A DNA stretch of 64,000 nt, taken from contig JAIXSM010000039.1 in the NCBI GenBank assembly GCA_027484655.1, positions 62,001 through 126,000 on the forward strand. The letters run 5' to 3'. The stretch is from Hyphomicrobiales bacterium. Its GTDB lineage: Bacteria; Pseudomonadota; Alphaproteobacteria; Rhizobiales; Beijerinckiaceae. The translations under genes were made by a program, and so were the position numbers. Position 1 is the stretch's first letter. Each line of letters starts with the position of its first letter. Under the pieces are notes generated by a model, which saw nothing but the letters and a program-made list of their open reading frames with translations, was not told the origin of the DNA and searched no databases. Below are positions 36,851-45,466 of this stretch, piece after piece.

Positions 36851-37975
36851 TCAGCGGTTGACGGGCGTCAGCTTCAGGAGGCGTCCTTGTGCCGCGTCCG
36901 TGAGCGCGTACACGGCGCCATCCGGTCCCGTGCGCACATCGCGCACCCGCGCGTTCATGGGGATGCGATCCACTTCGGTCACGCGCTCTCCCTCCACCTC
37001 AAGGCGAACAATGGCGCGGCCGACCAGCCCGCCGATCAGCATTGACCCCCGCCATGCGGGAAATGCATCGCCCTGGTAAAAGGTCATGCCCGAGGGCGCG
37101 ACCGTCGCCTTGAAGTAAAGGGCGGGCGCGGCCAGGTCTGGACGGGTGTCCGGCTTCGGGATTGGACGGCCATCGTAATGGTCGCCCCAACTCACGAGCG
37201 GCCAGCCGTAGTTGCGTCCCGATTGCACACGGTTGATCTCGTCGCCGCCTCGCGGACCCATTTCGTTGACCCACAGTTCGCCCGTGCGCGGATGCAGGGC
37301 GGCGCCCTGAATGTTGCGGTGTCCCAGCGAGAAAATCTCCGGCAGGGCGCCCGCCTTCCCCGCAAAGGCGTTGCCTTTTGCGGGCGCCCCGTCGGGCATG
37401 ATGCGGACGACTTTTCCAATGGTTGTGCCGGTATCTTGCGCCGGCGTGAACTTGCCGCGGTCGCCGAGGGTCAGAAACAGGGCGCCGTCGCGGGCGAAGA
37501 CGATCCTCGAACCGAAATGCTGCCCGCCGTCGACCGCCGGGCGCTGGCGAAAGATCGTTTCCGCATTCTCGAGGCCGCCGTCGACAAGGCGCGCGCGCAT
37601 GAGCGCGGTGGCCGCGCCGCCGCCTTGCCCCGGCGTCGAGTACGACAGATAAACCAAGCGATCTTTGGCGAAAGCCGGTGAAACCGCCACATCAAGCAGT
37701 CCGCCCTGACCGTTGGCCAGCACCTCGGGAACGCCGCGCAACGGTTGCGAAAGCGCGCCATCCGGGGACACGATCCGCAGACGCCCGGTCCGCTCGGTCA
37801 CGAGCATCCGGCCATCGGGCAGAAACGCGAGCCCCCACGGGCTCTCAAGCCCCCGGGCCAGGGTCTCGATGCGCACCGGACCCGTTTTCGTCTCCACAAT
37901 GCGCGTATCCTGCGCTTGCGCTGCAACTGAAACACAAAGCGTCGATGCGAGGATGAGAGCCCGGATGCGCTGCAT
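36851..37975 (-). CDS. PQQ-dependent sugar dehydrogenase (Asd/YliI-type soluble aldose dehydrogenase)
   Basis: 374 residues from ATG 37975 with GGAG upstream. A signal peptide ends after VAAQAQ. The propeller motifs are those of YliI-like aldose dehydrogenases: LESPWGLAFLPDGRMLVTE, GGLLDVAVSPAF, FGSRIVFARDGALFLTLGDRG, SLGHRNIQGAALHPRTGELW and ENEMGPRGGDEIN-like NEMGPRGGDEINRV. It oxidises aldoses in the periplasm with PQQ. Monocistronic; no adjacent cytochrome. Distinct from the family member at 16159-17391. Confidence 0.92.
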   Translation of the reverse strand: MQRIRALILASTLCVSVAAQAQDTRIVETKTGPVRIETLARGLESPWGLAFLPDGRMLVTERTGRLRIVSPDGALSQPLRGVPEVLANGQGGLLDVAVSPAFAKDRLVYLSYSTPGQGGGAATALMRARLVDGGLENAETIFRQRPAVDGGQHFGSRIVFARDGALFLTLGDRGKFTPAQDTGTTIGKVVRIMPDGAPAKGNAFAGKAGALPEIFSLGHRNIQGAALHPRTGELWVNEMGPRGGDEINRVQSGRNYGWPLVSWGDHYDGRPIPKPDTRPDLAAPALYFKATVAPSGMTFYQGDAFPAWRGSMLIGGLVGRAIVRLEVEGERVTEVDRIPMNARVRDVRTGPDGAVYALTDAAQGRLLKLTPVNR

Positions 37976-38449
37976 GATGATCTCCGCGTTGGCGCACCCA
38001 TAGGTAGTGCGAGGCGCTGGCGCGGCAATCAACGCCAGCATCGCGAAACGCTGCGGTCGGAACCGCGGATGACCAGAATTGCGATGATTTCTGAGAGCTT
38101 ACGTATATGTTGCAAGGCGTTATTTTTGTGCTGGTCCTCCGTATCAATGCGCTTTTCGGTCCCTGAAAAATCGGGTGGTCCTGTTGACGCGAGGCGGTCC
38201 GGGCCTATCTCGACGCGCATCGAGTTTTCCCGTTCTCGAACCCTTGTCCGCGCTGTGCCTGGTTCACGCGGGACAGGAGGGGAAGGGAGTTCCGGTCGTC
38301 TCGGGAGGGGGGCGATCGGAACGTCCCGATCAGATCGCGCCTTGGGAGCCGGTTCGCCGCGCCACGCGTTTGACAAGACATATGGCAGCGCCGCACTGTC
38401 ACCCATGCCCGGCGCGCGCCGCCAGAGGCGATAACAGGGAGGACGAACC
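37976..38449. other. 474-base intergenic region
   Basis: Separates the divergent aldose dehydrogenase and Bug-protein genes and must hold both promoters. A 121-codon rightward frame crosses it but has arginine-rich, non-protein-like composition and no ribosome site. Nothing else was recognised. Confidence 0.4.
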
Positions 38450-39430
38450 ATGGGATTCTTGGCCCGCGCCCGTGCAGCGATCGCCTGCGCCGCTCTCGGC
38501 CTGTTGGCCACCTCGGCCGCCGCTCAGGAGTTTCCGACCAAGCCGATCACAATCATCGTTCCCTTCGCCGCGGGCGGGGCAGGCGACATTCTCGCGCGTA
38601 TCGTCGGCCCCCGTCTTGAGGCCAAATGGGGCCAGCCGGTGATTGTGGAGCACAGGCCCGGCGCGGGTGGCGTCGTAGGGGCTGTCGCGGCGGCGCGGGC
38701 GACGGCGGATGGGCATACGCTCGTGATCGCGCCAAGCCCGACCATGGCGGTCAACGTGACCCTGTTCAAGAAGCTGCCCTACGACCCGGCCACCGACTTC
38801 ACGCCGCTGGCGCTTGCCGCCGCAACGCCGTTCGTGCTGGTTGTGAACCCGGGGCTGCCGGTGAAATCCGTCAAGGAATTCATAGACTACGCGAAAAAGC
38901 AGCCGCAGCCGGTGAACTACGCCACGTCCGGCCCCGGCGTGCCGCACCATCTGTTCATGGAGTTGCTGAAGAGCATGACCGGCGCCGCCATGACGCCTGT
39001 CCCCTATAAGGGGAGCCTGCCGGCGCTCAACGACGTGGTGGCGGGACACGTTCCAACCATGTTCGTTGATCTCGGCCCGGCGCTGGGTCAGGTGCAGGGC
39101 GGCGGCGTGCGCGCGCTCGGCGTCTCGATGGCGCGTCGCGTGGAATTGATTCCAGACGTGCCGCCGATCAATGAGACGCTGCCCGGTTTCGACGTTTCGT
39201 CGTGGCAGATGTTCGCTGTGGCCGCAGGCACGCCGAAGGCGGTGGTCGACAAGTTGCACAGCGAGTTGAAGGCCATTCTCGCCGCTCCCGAGATTCGCGC
39301 GCAGATCCTCAAGGCGGGAATGCTGCCCATGGACACCGGCTCGGTGAGCGATTTGCAGGGCTTCGTGCGCTCGGAAATTTCCCGCTGGGGCGATGTGGTC
39401 CGCAAGGCGGGGATCGAGGGGTCCATGTAA
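38450..39430 (+). CDS. TctC/Bug-family substrate-binding protein
   Basis: 326 residues with a Sec signal (cleavage after TSAAAQ). The Bug motifs IIVPFAAGGAGDILARI and VEHRPGAGGVVGA and the PVPYKGSLPALNDVVAGHV segment are intact. It should capture a carboxylate in the periplasm for a tripartite transporter whose membrane subunits are not encoded nearby. The stop codon lies inside a triple 15-base direct repeat. SD GGGAGGA precedes the ATG. Confidence 0.92.
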   Translation: MGFLARARAAIACAALGLLATSAAAQEFPTKPITIIVPFAAGGAGDILARIVGPRLEAKWGQPVIVEHRPGAGGVVGAVAAARATADGHTLVIAPSPTMAVNVTLFKKLPYDPATDFTPLALAAATPFVLVVNPGLPVKSVKEFIDYAKKQPQPVNYATSGPGVPHHLFMELLKSMTGAAMTPVPYKGSLPALNDVVAGHVPTMFVDLGPALGQVQGGGVRALGVSMARRVELIPDVPPINETLPGFDVSSWQMFAVAAGTPKAVVDKLHSELKAILAAPEIRAQILKAGMLPMDTGSVSDLQGFVRSEISRWGDVVRKAGIEGSM

Positions 39431-39460
39431 GAGGGGTCCATGTGAGAGGGGTCCATGTAA
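39416..39460 (+). repeat. Triple 15-base direct repeat spanning the Bug-gene stop codon
   Basis: GAGGGGTCCATGTAA occurs three times head to tail (third base from the end is A/G/A: TAA, TGA, TAA). Because 15 is a multiple of three, each copy ends in an in-frame stop, so the protein keeps the same C-terminus (EGSM). Confidence 0.95.
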
Positions 39461-39503
39461 GCCGCGCGCGGTTGGCCGCCGTGCGTTACTGATCGCTGAG
39501 TCT

Positions 39504-39526
39504 GGCGGGGATAAATGATCCCCGCC
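39504..39526 (+). terminator. Hairpin after the Bug gene
   Basis: GGCGGGGAT and its exact complement with a five-base AAATG loop. Followed by TGTTG rather than a clean T-run; probable terminator. Confidence 0.6.
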
Positions 39527-39644
39527 TGTTGCCTGTGACGTAGCCATCGCCTAGAAGCCGCCGACCCTGCGGACGTGCGGCCCCCGTTGCGCGCGCGGGT
39601 GCTCGCTTCCCGGCGCGGGCGTAGCGTCGCTTGGTGAAGAGGCC

Positions 39645-40604
39645 ATGAGCGGACTGGAAACCCTTCTTTCGCCGGTCATTTTGTTCTTTGTGCTTGGGGC
39701 CGCAGCCGCGTTCGCCCGGTCCGATCTGGCGATTCCTGAAGCCATCGCCAAAGGCATGTCGCTGTACCTGATGGCCGCCATTGGCCTGAAAGGCGGCGTG
39801 GAGGTGTCTGCGAGTGGGTTCACCGTGGACATGCTCGCGGCTGCGCTTGCGGGCATCGTGCTGAGTTTCCTGTTGCCGCTGCCGGCGTTCTTCGCGCTGA
39901 CGCGCTTTGGCCGGCTGGATCCGGTCAACGCGGGGGCTGTCGCCGCGCACTACGGCTCTGTGAGCGTCGTGACCTTCGTCACGGGCGTCGAGGTGCTGGG
40001 CGCCGGGGGGATGCCGCCTGCGGGCTACATGGTCGCCGTTCTCGCGCTGATGGAGACGCCCTCCATCATCGTCGGATTGATGCTGGCGAGACGGGGGCGC
40101 AAGGGCGACACGCAGCCGACCCGCGACCTGCTGCACGAAACACTGCTCAATGGATCCGTGGTTCTGCTTATCGGCAGCTTCCTGATCGGCCTCATCGCCG
40201 GCAAGAAAGGGTTCGCGCCCATCGCTCCGGTGTTCGATGCGGGGTTCCGCGGGGTGCTGTGTCTGTTCCTTTTGGACATGGGCCTCATCGCCGCCCGTCG
40301 CTTGCGGGAGGCGCGGGCCCTGACGGCGCGGCTGGCGTCTCTCGCCGTTCTGCTTCCGGTGGTGAATGGCGTTGTCGGCGTGCTGCTCGGCGCTTTCGTC
40401 GGCCTTGATGCCGGGTCCGCTGCGGCGCTGGGCATTCTGGCCGCGAGCGCGTCCTACATAGCCGTGCCCGCCGCCATGCGCCTTGCGTTGCCAGAAGCCG
40501 ATCCGGGGCTTTATCTGGCAATGTCGCTTGCGGTAACGTTCCCGTTCAACATCACGGCGGGAATCCCGCTTTACACGCTCCTTGCGGTGAAGGTGGCTAC
40601 ATGA
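39645..40604 (+). CDS. sbtA: Sodium-dependent bicarbonate transporter SbtA family permease
   Basis: 319 residues, about ten membrane helices in two inverted halves. Family features: SPVILFFVLGAAAAFARSDL at the N-terminus, AIGLKGGVE, and AHYGSVSVVTFVTG with the GSVS substrate loop; the second half carries YIAVPAAMRLALPEA. Known cyanobacterial members co-transport bicarbonate with Na+. The stop overlaps the SbtB-like gene by four bases, the standard pairing. A role in anaplerotic or carbonic supply is inference. Confidence 0.9.
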   Translation: MSGLETLLSPVILFFVLGAAAAFARSDLAIPEAIAKGMSLYLMAAIGLKGGVEVSASGFTVDMLAAALAGIVLSFLLPLPAFFALTRFGRLDPVNAGAVAAHYGSVSVVTFVTGVEVLGAGGMPPAGYMVAVLALMETPSIIVGLMLARRGRKGDTQPTRDLLHETLLNGSVVLLIGSFLIGLIAGKKGFAPIAPVFDAGFRGVLCLFLLDMGLIAARRLREARALTARLASLAVLLPVVNGVVGVLLGAFVGLDAGSAAALGILAASASYIAVPAAMRLALPEADPGLYLAMSLAVTFPFNITAGIPLYTLLAVKVAT

Positions 40605-40912
40605 CCCATACGGTGCCGAGGCGCAGGATTGAGGTGCTGGTGGATGCGCCGCTCGTGCGCCGTGTTGTGGCTGCGGCCGCCACAGCCGGCGTGACGGGCT
40701 ACACCCTGTTGCCGACGCTGGGCGGGGCAGGCGAGCGGGGCTCGTGGTCGGACGATCAGATCTCGGGCGCCGAGGCGAAGGTGATCTTCCTCACCGTCGC
40801 GTCCGAGCCGAAGGCCGAGGCGTTGATTGAGGCGCTCACGCCGCTGCTCGAAAGTCACGGGCTGATTCTGCTCACGAGCGTCGTGGACGTGGTGCGCGGA
40901 GGTAAGTTCTAG
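40601..40912 (+). CDS. sbtB: PII-like SbtB regulator
   Basis: 103 residues, a ferredoxin-like PII fold: IEVLVDAPLVRRVVAAAATAG, GYTLLPTLGGAGERG (short T-loop region) and KVIFLTVASEPKAEALIEAL. In cyanobacteria SbtB binds cAMP/adenine nucleotides and gates SbtA. Coupled directly to the sbtA-like gene, it should regulate bicarbonate uptake here too. Confidence 0.9.
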   Translation: MTHTVPRRRIEVLVDAPLVRRVVAAAATAGVTGYTLLPTLGGAGERGSWSDDQISGAEAKVIFLTVASEPKAEALIEALTPLLESHGLILLTSVVDVVRGGKF

Positions 40913-40942
40913 CGCTGGAACAGCGTGCGGGGAGGGGCAGGG

Positions 40943-41236
40943 ATGCGGATGTTGCTTGTTGTTGTCGCGGGTCTTGGGCTTGCGGGATGCAATGCGGCCA
41001 GCCAGGTCGATCTGACCAAGCGCGCCTACACCTCTTGTCTGGATCAGGCCGTCGGAGAGCCGCCGCGCGCTCGCGCCGCCAGATCAGCAGCAATGCAGAG
41101 GGCCTTCACCTCCTGCAAGGGCGCTGAACAGGCGCTGGTAGCCGCATCCGCCGCCGAATTTGGCCCCGAAGTCGCCGCCAAGGCCGTGTCCGACGGCAAG
41201 GCCGCTTACGCCCAACGGCTGGTTTCTGGCCGCTGA
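40943..41236 (+). CDS. Small lipoprotein of unknown function
   Basis: 97 residues from ATG 40943 with GGAGGGG upstream. A lipobox LGLAGC puts the lipidated Cys near residue 17. The mature part is helical, rich in Ala, with two Cys (SCLDQA and TSCKG) and a duplicated-looking 'AYTSC/AFTSC' pattern. It follows sbtB by 30 bases on the same strand and may share its transcript. Family not recognised. Confidence 0.7.
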   Translation: MRMLLVVVAGLGLAGCNAASQVDLTKRAYTSCLDQAVGEPPRARAARSAAMQRAFTSCKGAEQALVAASAAEFGPEVAAKAVSDGKAAYAQRLVSGR

Positions 41237-41290
41237 ACCGCGGCCTCAGCTCCCGCGTGCCGCAGGTTGGCGCCGCCGGGCAGCGCTCGC

Positions 41291-42052
41291 TTATTTGCGA
41301 AGCGACTGCGTAAACGCTTCGGCGGAGTCCATGACGCAGCCAACCACTTCACTTTCCCGGCCGCTGTCGAAACGTTGTTCGGGCACACTGACGTAAAGAC
41401 TGCCGAGCACGGCGCCGCCAGGCAGAAAAACGGGCGCCGCGACGCCAACCGCGCCTGCGATCCGCTGGCCGCGCGTGAGCGCGTAGCCTTTGGCGGCAAC
41501 GTCTTCAAGGGCGCGGCGCAGTGCAGGGCTGTCCACAAGCGTGGCGTCGGTTTCGGCGGTCAGCCGATGGGACGCAAGCGCCTCCTCGCGGTCCTTGGCC
41601 GGAAGGAATGCAAGAATTGCGAGGCCGCTTGCGCCCGCATGAAGGGATTTCCAGCCGTCGCCTACGTTCACCGTCACGGCGTTTGTGGAGGCCAGCTTCA
41701 CCACCGTGTGCATTTGAAGACGATTGCGATCCACCAGCGAAAAAGCGCTGGCCTCGCCGGTTGAACGCGTAAGCCCGCGGACGAAAGGCAGACAGAGTTC
41801 GCGCCATGGCGCCCTCGCCGACAGGAGCAGCCCGAGCCGATACGCGTTGAAGCTCAGCATGTACTTGCCGCTCTCGCCGTCGCGCTCCACGAGACCGCTG
41901 CGGAGCAGGGCGCCCAGTGTGCGATGGGTCGTTGTGGGCGAAAGACCCGCCTTGGCCGCGAGTTCCCGCACACCGACCGCGCCGTCGGCCACATCCGCCA
42001 TGGACCGCAGGAGGTGCAGGGACTTTTCCAGCGGATGCGTCTGATCGGTCAT
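41291..42052 (-). CDS. IclR-family transcriptional regulator
   Basis: 253 residues from ATG 42052. The N-terminal winged helix (residues ~8-70: LEKSLHLLRSMADV, ELAAKAGLSPTTTHRTLGALLRSG) is followed by the IclR effector domain, which includes LHAGASGLAILAFL and GQRIAGAVGVAAPVF. IclR proteins bind small metabolites, often aromatic acids or carboxylates, and commonly control adjacent catabolic or transport genes. Convergent with the lipoprotein gene, so its target cannot be read from orientation. Confidence 0.92.
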   Translation of the reverse strand: MTDQTHPLEKSLHLLRSMADVADGAVGVRELAAKAGLSPTTTHRTLGALLRSGLVERDGESGKYMLSFNAYRLGLLLSARAPWRELCLPFVRGLTRSTGEASAFSLVDRNRLQMHTVVKLASTNAVTVNVGDGWKSLHAGASGLAILAFLPAKDREEALASHRLTAETDATLVDSPALRRALEDVAAKGYALTRGQRIAGAVGVAAPVFLPGGAVLGSLYVSVPEQRFDSGRESEVVGCVMDSAEAFTQSLRK

Positions 42053-42136
42053 GCTAACGTTCCGGTTATCGGTACAGTGTGAATCGATCACAAATAGCTC
42101 TTTTCAGGGCAATGGTCCTATCGCATACTCAAAACA

Positions 42137-42164
42137 GATAAAAAATTGTCCCGGTATCCGGGAC
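42137..42164 (-). terminator. Intrinsic terminator on the minus strand
   Basis: Read leftward: GTCCCGG, three-base loop, CCGGGAC, then AATTTTTTATC. A perfect 7-base stem with a T-run. It ends transcripts arriving from the right about 90 bases before the IclR gene. Confidence 0.7.
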
Positions 42165-42528
42165 GGAGGAAACGCCCAGGATGGCTTGTTCGGCGACCGC
42201 CGTGCGGACGCGCATGGACGCCTTTGCCCCTGTGGTTCCGTCAGTGCTGTCGTCCGTGCATAACGTCTGCAATGGCTGGCGTGGGGATGACGCATTCACC
42301 GCTGAGATGACAGCGCGCAGCACAGCCTCGACGCGGTCGACGCCCGCCCTGGTCTCGGGTCGGGCTCGTGGGTTGAGTCCGCGACTACCGCGTAACTAGC
42401 CCAGCGCGCCATCCGCGCGGCCGTTGTGGCAGTATGGTCCTCAAGGATTTTCCGCATTTGCAGACCCAGCCGCGACAAGTGCAGCTGGCCAGCCGCTCGC
42501 TCGTAAACAGGGCGGCGCGTACAGTGCG
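42165..42528. other. Gene-poor 364-base interval
   Basis: Short open frames occur on both strands (for example 72 codons rightward from 42181, after a GGAGGA), but none has family-like sequence. A terminator at its left end faces leftward transcripts, so a leftward RNA, perhaps a long 3' untranslated region of the next gene, may cross it. Confidence 0.35.
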
Positions 42529-42984
42529 TCAGTTGTTCAGATCGACGCTGCGGCGGCTAAGAGAAATCGTGAAGATGTAGCCGCCAAACAGATCGACGAG
42601 GTTCACGACCACGAGGAGCAACGCAATTTCGACCTTGGCGCTGTCCACGGTCGCGCCCAGGCCTCCCAGCAGATAAATAACAACCACCATGAGCGGGATT
42701 ATTGAGGCCATGCCATCAAGAACGCTGCTGAATCGGCCGCCCGGCGTGGAAACCGCGAACGGAATGCTTAAAAGCTGAAGTGAAATGTAAATAACGCACA
42801 GCCAGGCGACGTTCATGCCGACGCGATCGGGCGTGAACAGACCCAATGTGCCTTCAAGCGGGCCAAGAAGGCCGCGACCGGCGAACCAGAAGTAGTAGAC
42901 TTCCCACGCTGCAAGGCCGAGCGCCATGCAAATGCTGAATGAAGCGACAGCCCGGCCCGCTTCCCGAACATTGTTATTGCTCAT
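42529..42984 (-). CDS. Integral membrane protein of unknown function (four helices)
   Basis: 151 residues. Four hydrophobic segments are visible (about residues 13-34, 56-77, 93-112 and 119-140) with short loops and both ends probably cytoplasmic. The N-terminus MSNNNVREAG and C-terminus SLSRRSVDLNN are polar. Not recognised. First of the accessory block preceding the RTX system; on the opposite strand to the secretion genes. Confidence 0.7.
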   Translation of the reverse strand: MSNNNVREAGRAVASFSICMALGLAAWEVYYFWFAGRGLLGPLEGTLGLFTPDRVGMNVAWLCVIYISLQLLSIPFAVSTPGGRFSSVLDGMASIIPLMVVVIYLLGGLGATVDSAKVEIALLLVVVNLVDLFGGYIFTISLSRRSVDLNN

Positions 42985-43079
42985 GACCTGCCTCCAGCAC
43001 TCTGCAAGCGGTATCGCGCAGAGAGGTCATGGTCAAGCCGCGTGCTGGCCCGAGCTTGAGCGGCCCTCGCAGCTCAGAG

Positions 43080-43598
43080 TTATGGCTCGACGCGCCGCCC
43101 CGCCCAAAACTCTTCAGTGCGCGTGAAAACGTCGTCAAGTTGCGACTTGATCCGCGTATTGAGGTACTCGAGCCACTGCTCGGAATGCAGCAGCTCGGCG
43201 GCGGCCTTTTCAAGGCGGTCCTTGAGCGCGTCCGTCTCCTCGGTGAGGGCGCGTATCCGCCGATCCCCATCGTGAAGAATCCGCTGGCGTTCGCCTTTCA
43301 CCGTATCGAGCTGAGCTTCGATATTGCTGGCGCGCTGCCGGTGGGAGCGGGCCTCGCCCTTGACAGAGGCGATTGCGGCCTCGGCCTCGGCCTGAATCTT
43401 CTTGTTCCGCTCAAGCAGTTCGTTCATGACATGCGAGGCGCGCGTGACCGCCTCAGCAATAGCCATGTATCGGTCCGCAGGCTCTTCCAGAGGAGCGAAC
43501 GCACTCTCTTTTGCGTCGTCAAGCGCACGGTTCGCCGAGGTCTGCTCCGCCGCAAGCAGGTCATCGAGTTGCGGCAGGGGCTTCAGGCGAGCAGTCAT
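43080..43598 (-). CDS. Coiled-coil protein of unknown function
   Basis: 172 residues from ATG 43598. The sequence is almost wholly helical: ELLERNKKIQAEAEAAIASV, IEAQLDTVKGERQRI and ALTEETDALKDRLEKAAAEL form a long coiled coil (about residues 55-145). No signal peptide or membrane segment. Such proteins may be scaffolds or cell-envelope-organising factors; no family recognised. Monocistronic, with lower-GC flanks. Confidence 0.7.
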   Translation of the reverse strand: MTARLKPLPQLDDLLAAEQTSANRALDDAKESAFAPLEEPADRYMAIAEAVTRASHVMNELLERNKKIQAEAEAAIASVKGEARSHRQRASNIEAQLDTVKGERQRILHDGDRRIRALTEETDALKDRLEKAAAELLHSEQWLEYLNTRIKSQLDDVFTRTEEFWAGRRVEP

Positions 43599-43882
43599 GA
43601 CGATTTCACCAGGTACGCAGAACAAAACTAAGCTTCTATGTCACAGACTTGGAGGCGAGAGTCAAAAGACCCTTGATGCTTCTCCACACCCATAACCAAC
43701 CATGGTGAATCACTGCGCGTATTCATCCGCAGCCTAGTTTAAGTCAACGAGGTCCATCTGTGGCTTCGGTGCATCAAAGCCCATGTTGCTGGAACTATTA
43801 TCAGGTGGAAAAGCACAATTTGAATAAGGTGTAGTCTGGACCTCAACCACAGATTGACGACGATGTTTCTGAATAGAATCAC

Positions 43883-44626
43883 GTGTCACGGGTTCCGATG
43901 AAAAACGGCGCACAATTTCTTGGTCGATTTCTCCTTGATCGACGCGGGGCGACCCCACGCATACTCGAAGTGCGCGACCACCTTCACGGAGTCTACTTAT
44001 TGACCAGTGAAGCTGAAGCCTTGCTTTTGTGCGCGGACATGCTGGGGGACCGCATCGGCGATATCTTCCCCAGCCGTGAGCGGGCTGAGCGCGCCTTGGC
44101 GCAAGTTGTGGCTTCCATGGGGCCGCGCGTTCGCTTCCTGCAGGCCGCAAACGAACGTGAGACAAGCATCCGCGGAGCGGAGCGCCGCAACACGATCGAG
44201 CCGGTGAATGCGAAGCCTCCCGGCACGGAGGATCTGGCTCACTTCGCTTTGCAAGAGTCGTCAAACAGCGGTCCCGCATTTGTTGACCTTGTCAGCGCCG
44301 TGCTGGATTTGTCAGACGAAAACACCCGGATCTTGCAAGCCATGGTGAATAGTCGGGCATATGGGCGGCGGTCATTCACCGAGGGCCTGCTGGCGGGCCA
44401 TGAGGTGTCAGCAATCAACTTGATAGATGCGCAGGCCGCCGCCGGCGTGGACTACCAGTTGCTTGTGGATGCGATCACCGAAATGAAGAGAGCGAACCTT
44501 CTGGAGGTGGTGCAGGACGCAATTGCGCTGGATCAACCAGAGATCGCTCGCTTCTGGATTGTGGTTAATCCCGATTGTGTTGATGTTCTTGCTTCAGGAT
44601 CTACCCCTATCGGCCTTGTTGCTTGA
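43883..44626 (+). CDS. Hypothetical protein of the RTX region
   Basis: 247 residues from GTG 43883, or 242 from ATG 43898 (MKNGAQFL); neither has a clear ribosome site. An N-terminal alpha/beta-like half (RRGATPRILEVRDHLHGVYLLTS, DRIGDIFPSRERAERALAQVV) and a helical C-terminal half (AVLDLSDENTRILQAMVNSRAYGRRSFTEG) end in a sheet-like FWIVVNPDCVDVL. No signal peptide, so probably cytoplasmic. Not recognised. Convergent with the LuxR-type regulator 28 bases on. Confidence 0.6.
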   Translation: MSRVPMKNGAQFLGRFLLDRRGATPRILEVRDHLHGVYLLTSEAEALLLCADMLGDRIGDIFPSRERAERALAQVVASMGPRVRFLQAANERETSIRGAERRNTIEPVNAKPPGTEDLAHFALQESSNSGPAFVDLVSAVLDLSDENTRILQAMVNSRAYGRRSFTEGLLAGHEVSAINLIDAQAAAGVDYQLLVDAITEMKRANLLEVVQDAIALDQPEIARFWIVVNPDCVDVLASGSTPIGLVA

Positions 44627-44653
44627 TGGGGGCGCTCGACGCGGACCGCATGC

Positions 44654-45466
44654 CTACGCATGAACATTGACGCCATGCCAGAGCCGACCGGCACCCGGCA
44701 TGAAGGCGTAGGCTCCGCCTTCCAACTCGGAATCATCCCCGGTATCATCTGACGCAGGTCCACCTTCAACCTCCGTCGGGTTCATCTTCGTAAAGTAGAG
44801 AGCCACCTGCGTTCGGCTTGATAACCCCAGCCTCTTCATTAACAGTCGAAGATGAGCTTTCACGGTCGCCTCGCAAACTTCCAGATCCCTTGCGATCAGC
44901 TTATTTGTTTTTCCTAAGCTGAGCATTCTTACAACGCGCAGTTGAGTCATTGTGAGCCGGGATGCTTTCGTCCCGTCTCGCGGATTCGACTGCCGCCCGT
45001 GGCTCAGGCAGATCTTGGTCGGACGCGACGCTTTGTTGAGCAAGACGGATGGAGGAAAGTAATAGCCTCCAACCAGAACAAATGAGAGCGCCTGCAACGC
45101 GACAGCGGGCTCCATGTTGGAGGGTATGTAAGCATGAACGCCAATTTCAAATGCGGCCACGAGGTCGCCAAACTCTGCACTGTCACCAATTATAGCGAGG
45201 CGTGCCGCCCCAAGGGATTGCTGTGCGGACTGGATCGTTTGCAACCAAGCCGGCTCGCGTAAATGGCAGTTCCCCAAGCCGATGATTGCCATCCGTACAA
45301 CGTCCAGCTTTCGGCCCCGAAGCTGTTCGAATTGGCATTCGCTGATTGTGAGCGAATTTGAGCGGGCCCACGGCTCAAGAATGGCGAACAGTCCAGCGCG
45401 GCGCAGGCTCAAATTGTCAATGATCAGAGCCTCTCCGCCATGCGAACTCTCAAAGATGTAGGCCAT
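44654..45466 (-). CDS. LuxR-type response-regulator-like transcription factor with degenerate receiver (copy 1)
   Basis: 270 residues from ATG 45466, preceded by a perfect GGAGGAG. The N-terminal domain has a receiver-like layout (ALIIDNLSLRRAGL start; GVHAYIPSNMEPAVALQALSF end) but the third strand ends in RMAIIGLGNC where a phosphoacceptor Asp is expected. The C-terminal GerE-type HTH (TMTQLRVVRMLSLGKTNKLIARDLEVCEATVKAHLRLLMKRLG) is complete. A ~40-residue acidic C-terminal tail is unusual. A paralog lies at 54036. Probably controls the RTX/secretion block without phosphorylation. Confidence 0.88.
   Translation of the reverse strand: MAYIFESSHGGEALIIDNLSLRRAGLFAILEPWARSNSLTISECQFEQLRGRKLDVVRMAIIGLGNCHLREPAWLQTIQSAQQSLGAARLAIIGDSAEFGDLVAAFEIGVHAYIPSNMEPAVALQALSFVLVGGYYFPPSVLLNKASRPTKICLSHGRQSNPRDGTKASRLTMTQLRVVRMLSLGKTNKLIARDLEVCEATVKAHLRLLMKRLGLSSRTQVALYFTKMNPTEVEGGPASDDTGDDSELEGGAYAFMPGAGRLWHGVNVHA

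Noticed and set aside
34299-37079. 926-codon rightward open frame antisense to the ATP-grasp gene
   Set aside because: Antisense shadow of the 836-residue gene; Arg/His/Gly-rich with no fold or signal.
38069-38434. 121-codon rightward open frame between the aldose dehydrogenase and Bug genes
   Set aside because: Starts in the intergenic region without a ribosome site; composition is Arg/Ser/Gly-rich and non-protein-like.
42181-42399. 72-codon rightward frame preceded by GGAGGA
   Set aside because: The ribosome-like site is 11 bases from the ATG and follows a hairpin; the product has no recognisable features. Possibly real, but unsupported.
43734-44279. 181-codon leftward frame
   Set aside because: It overlaps the 247-residue gene on the other strand for most of its length and has Arg/Pro/Cys-rich shadow composition.
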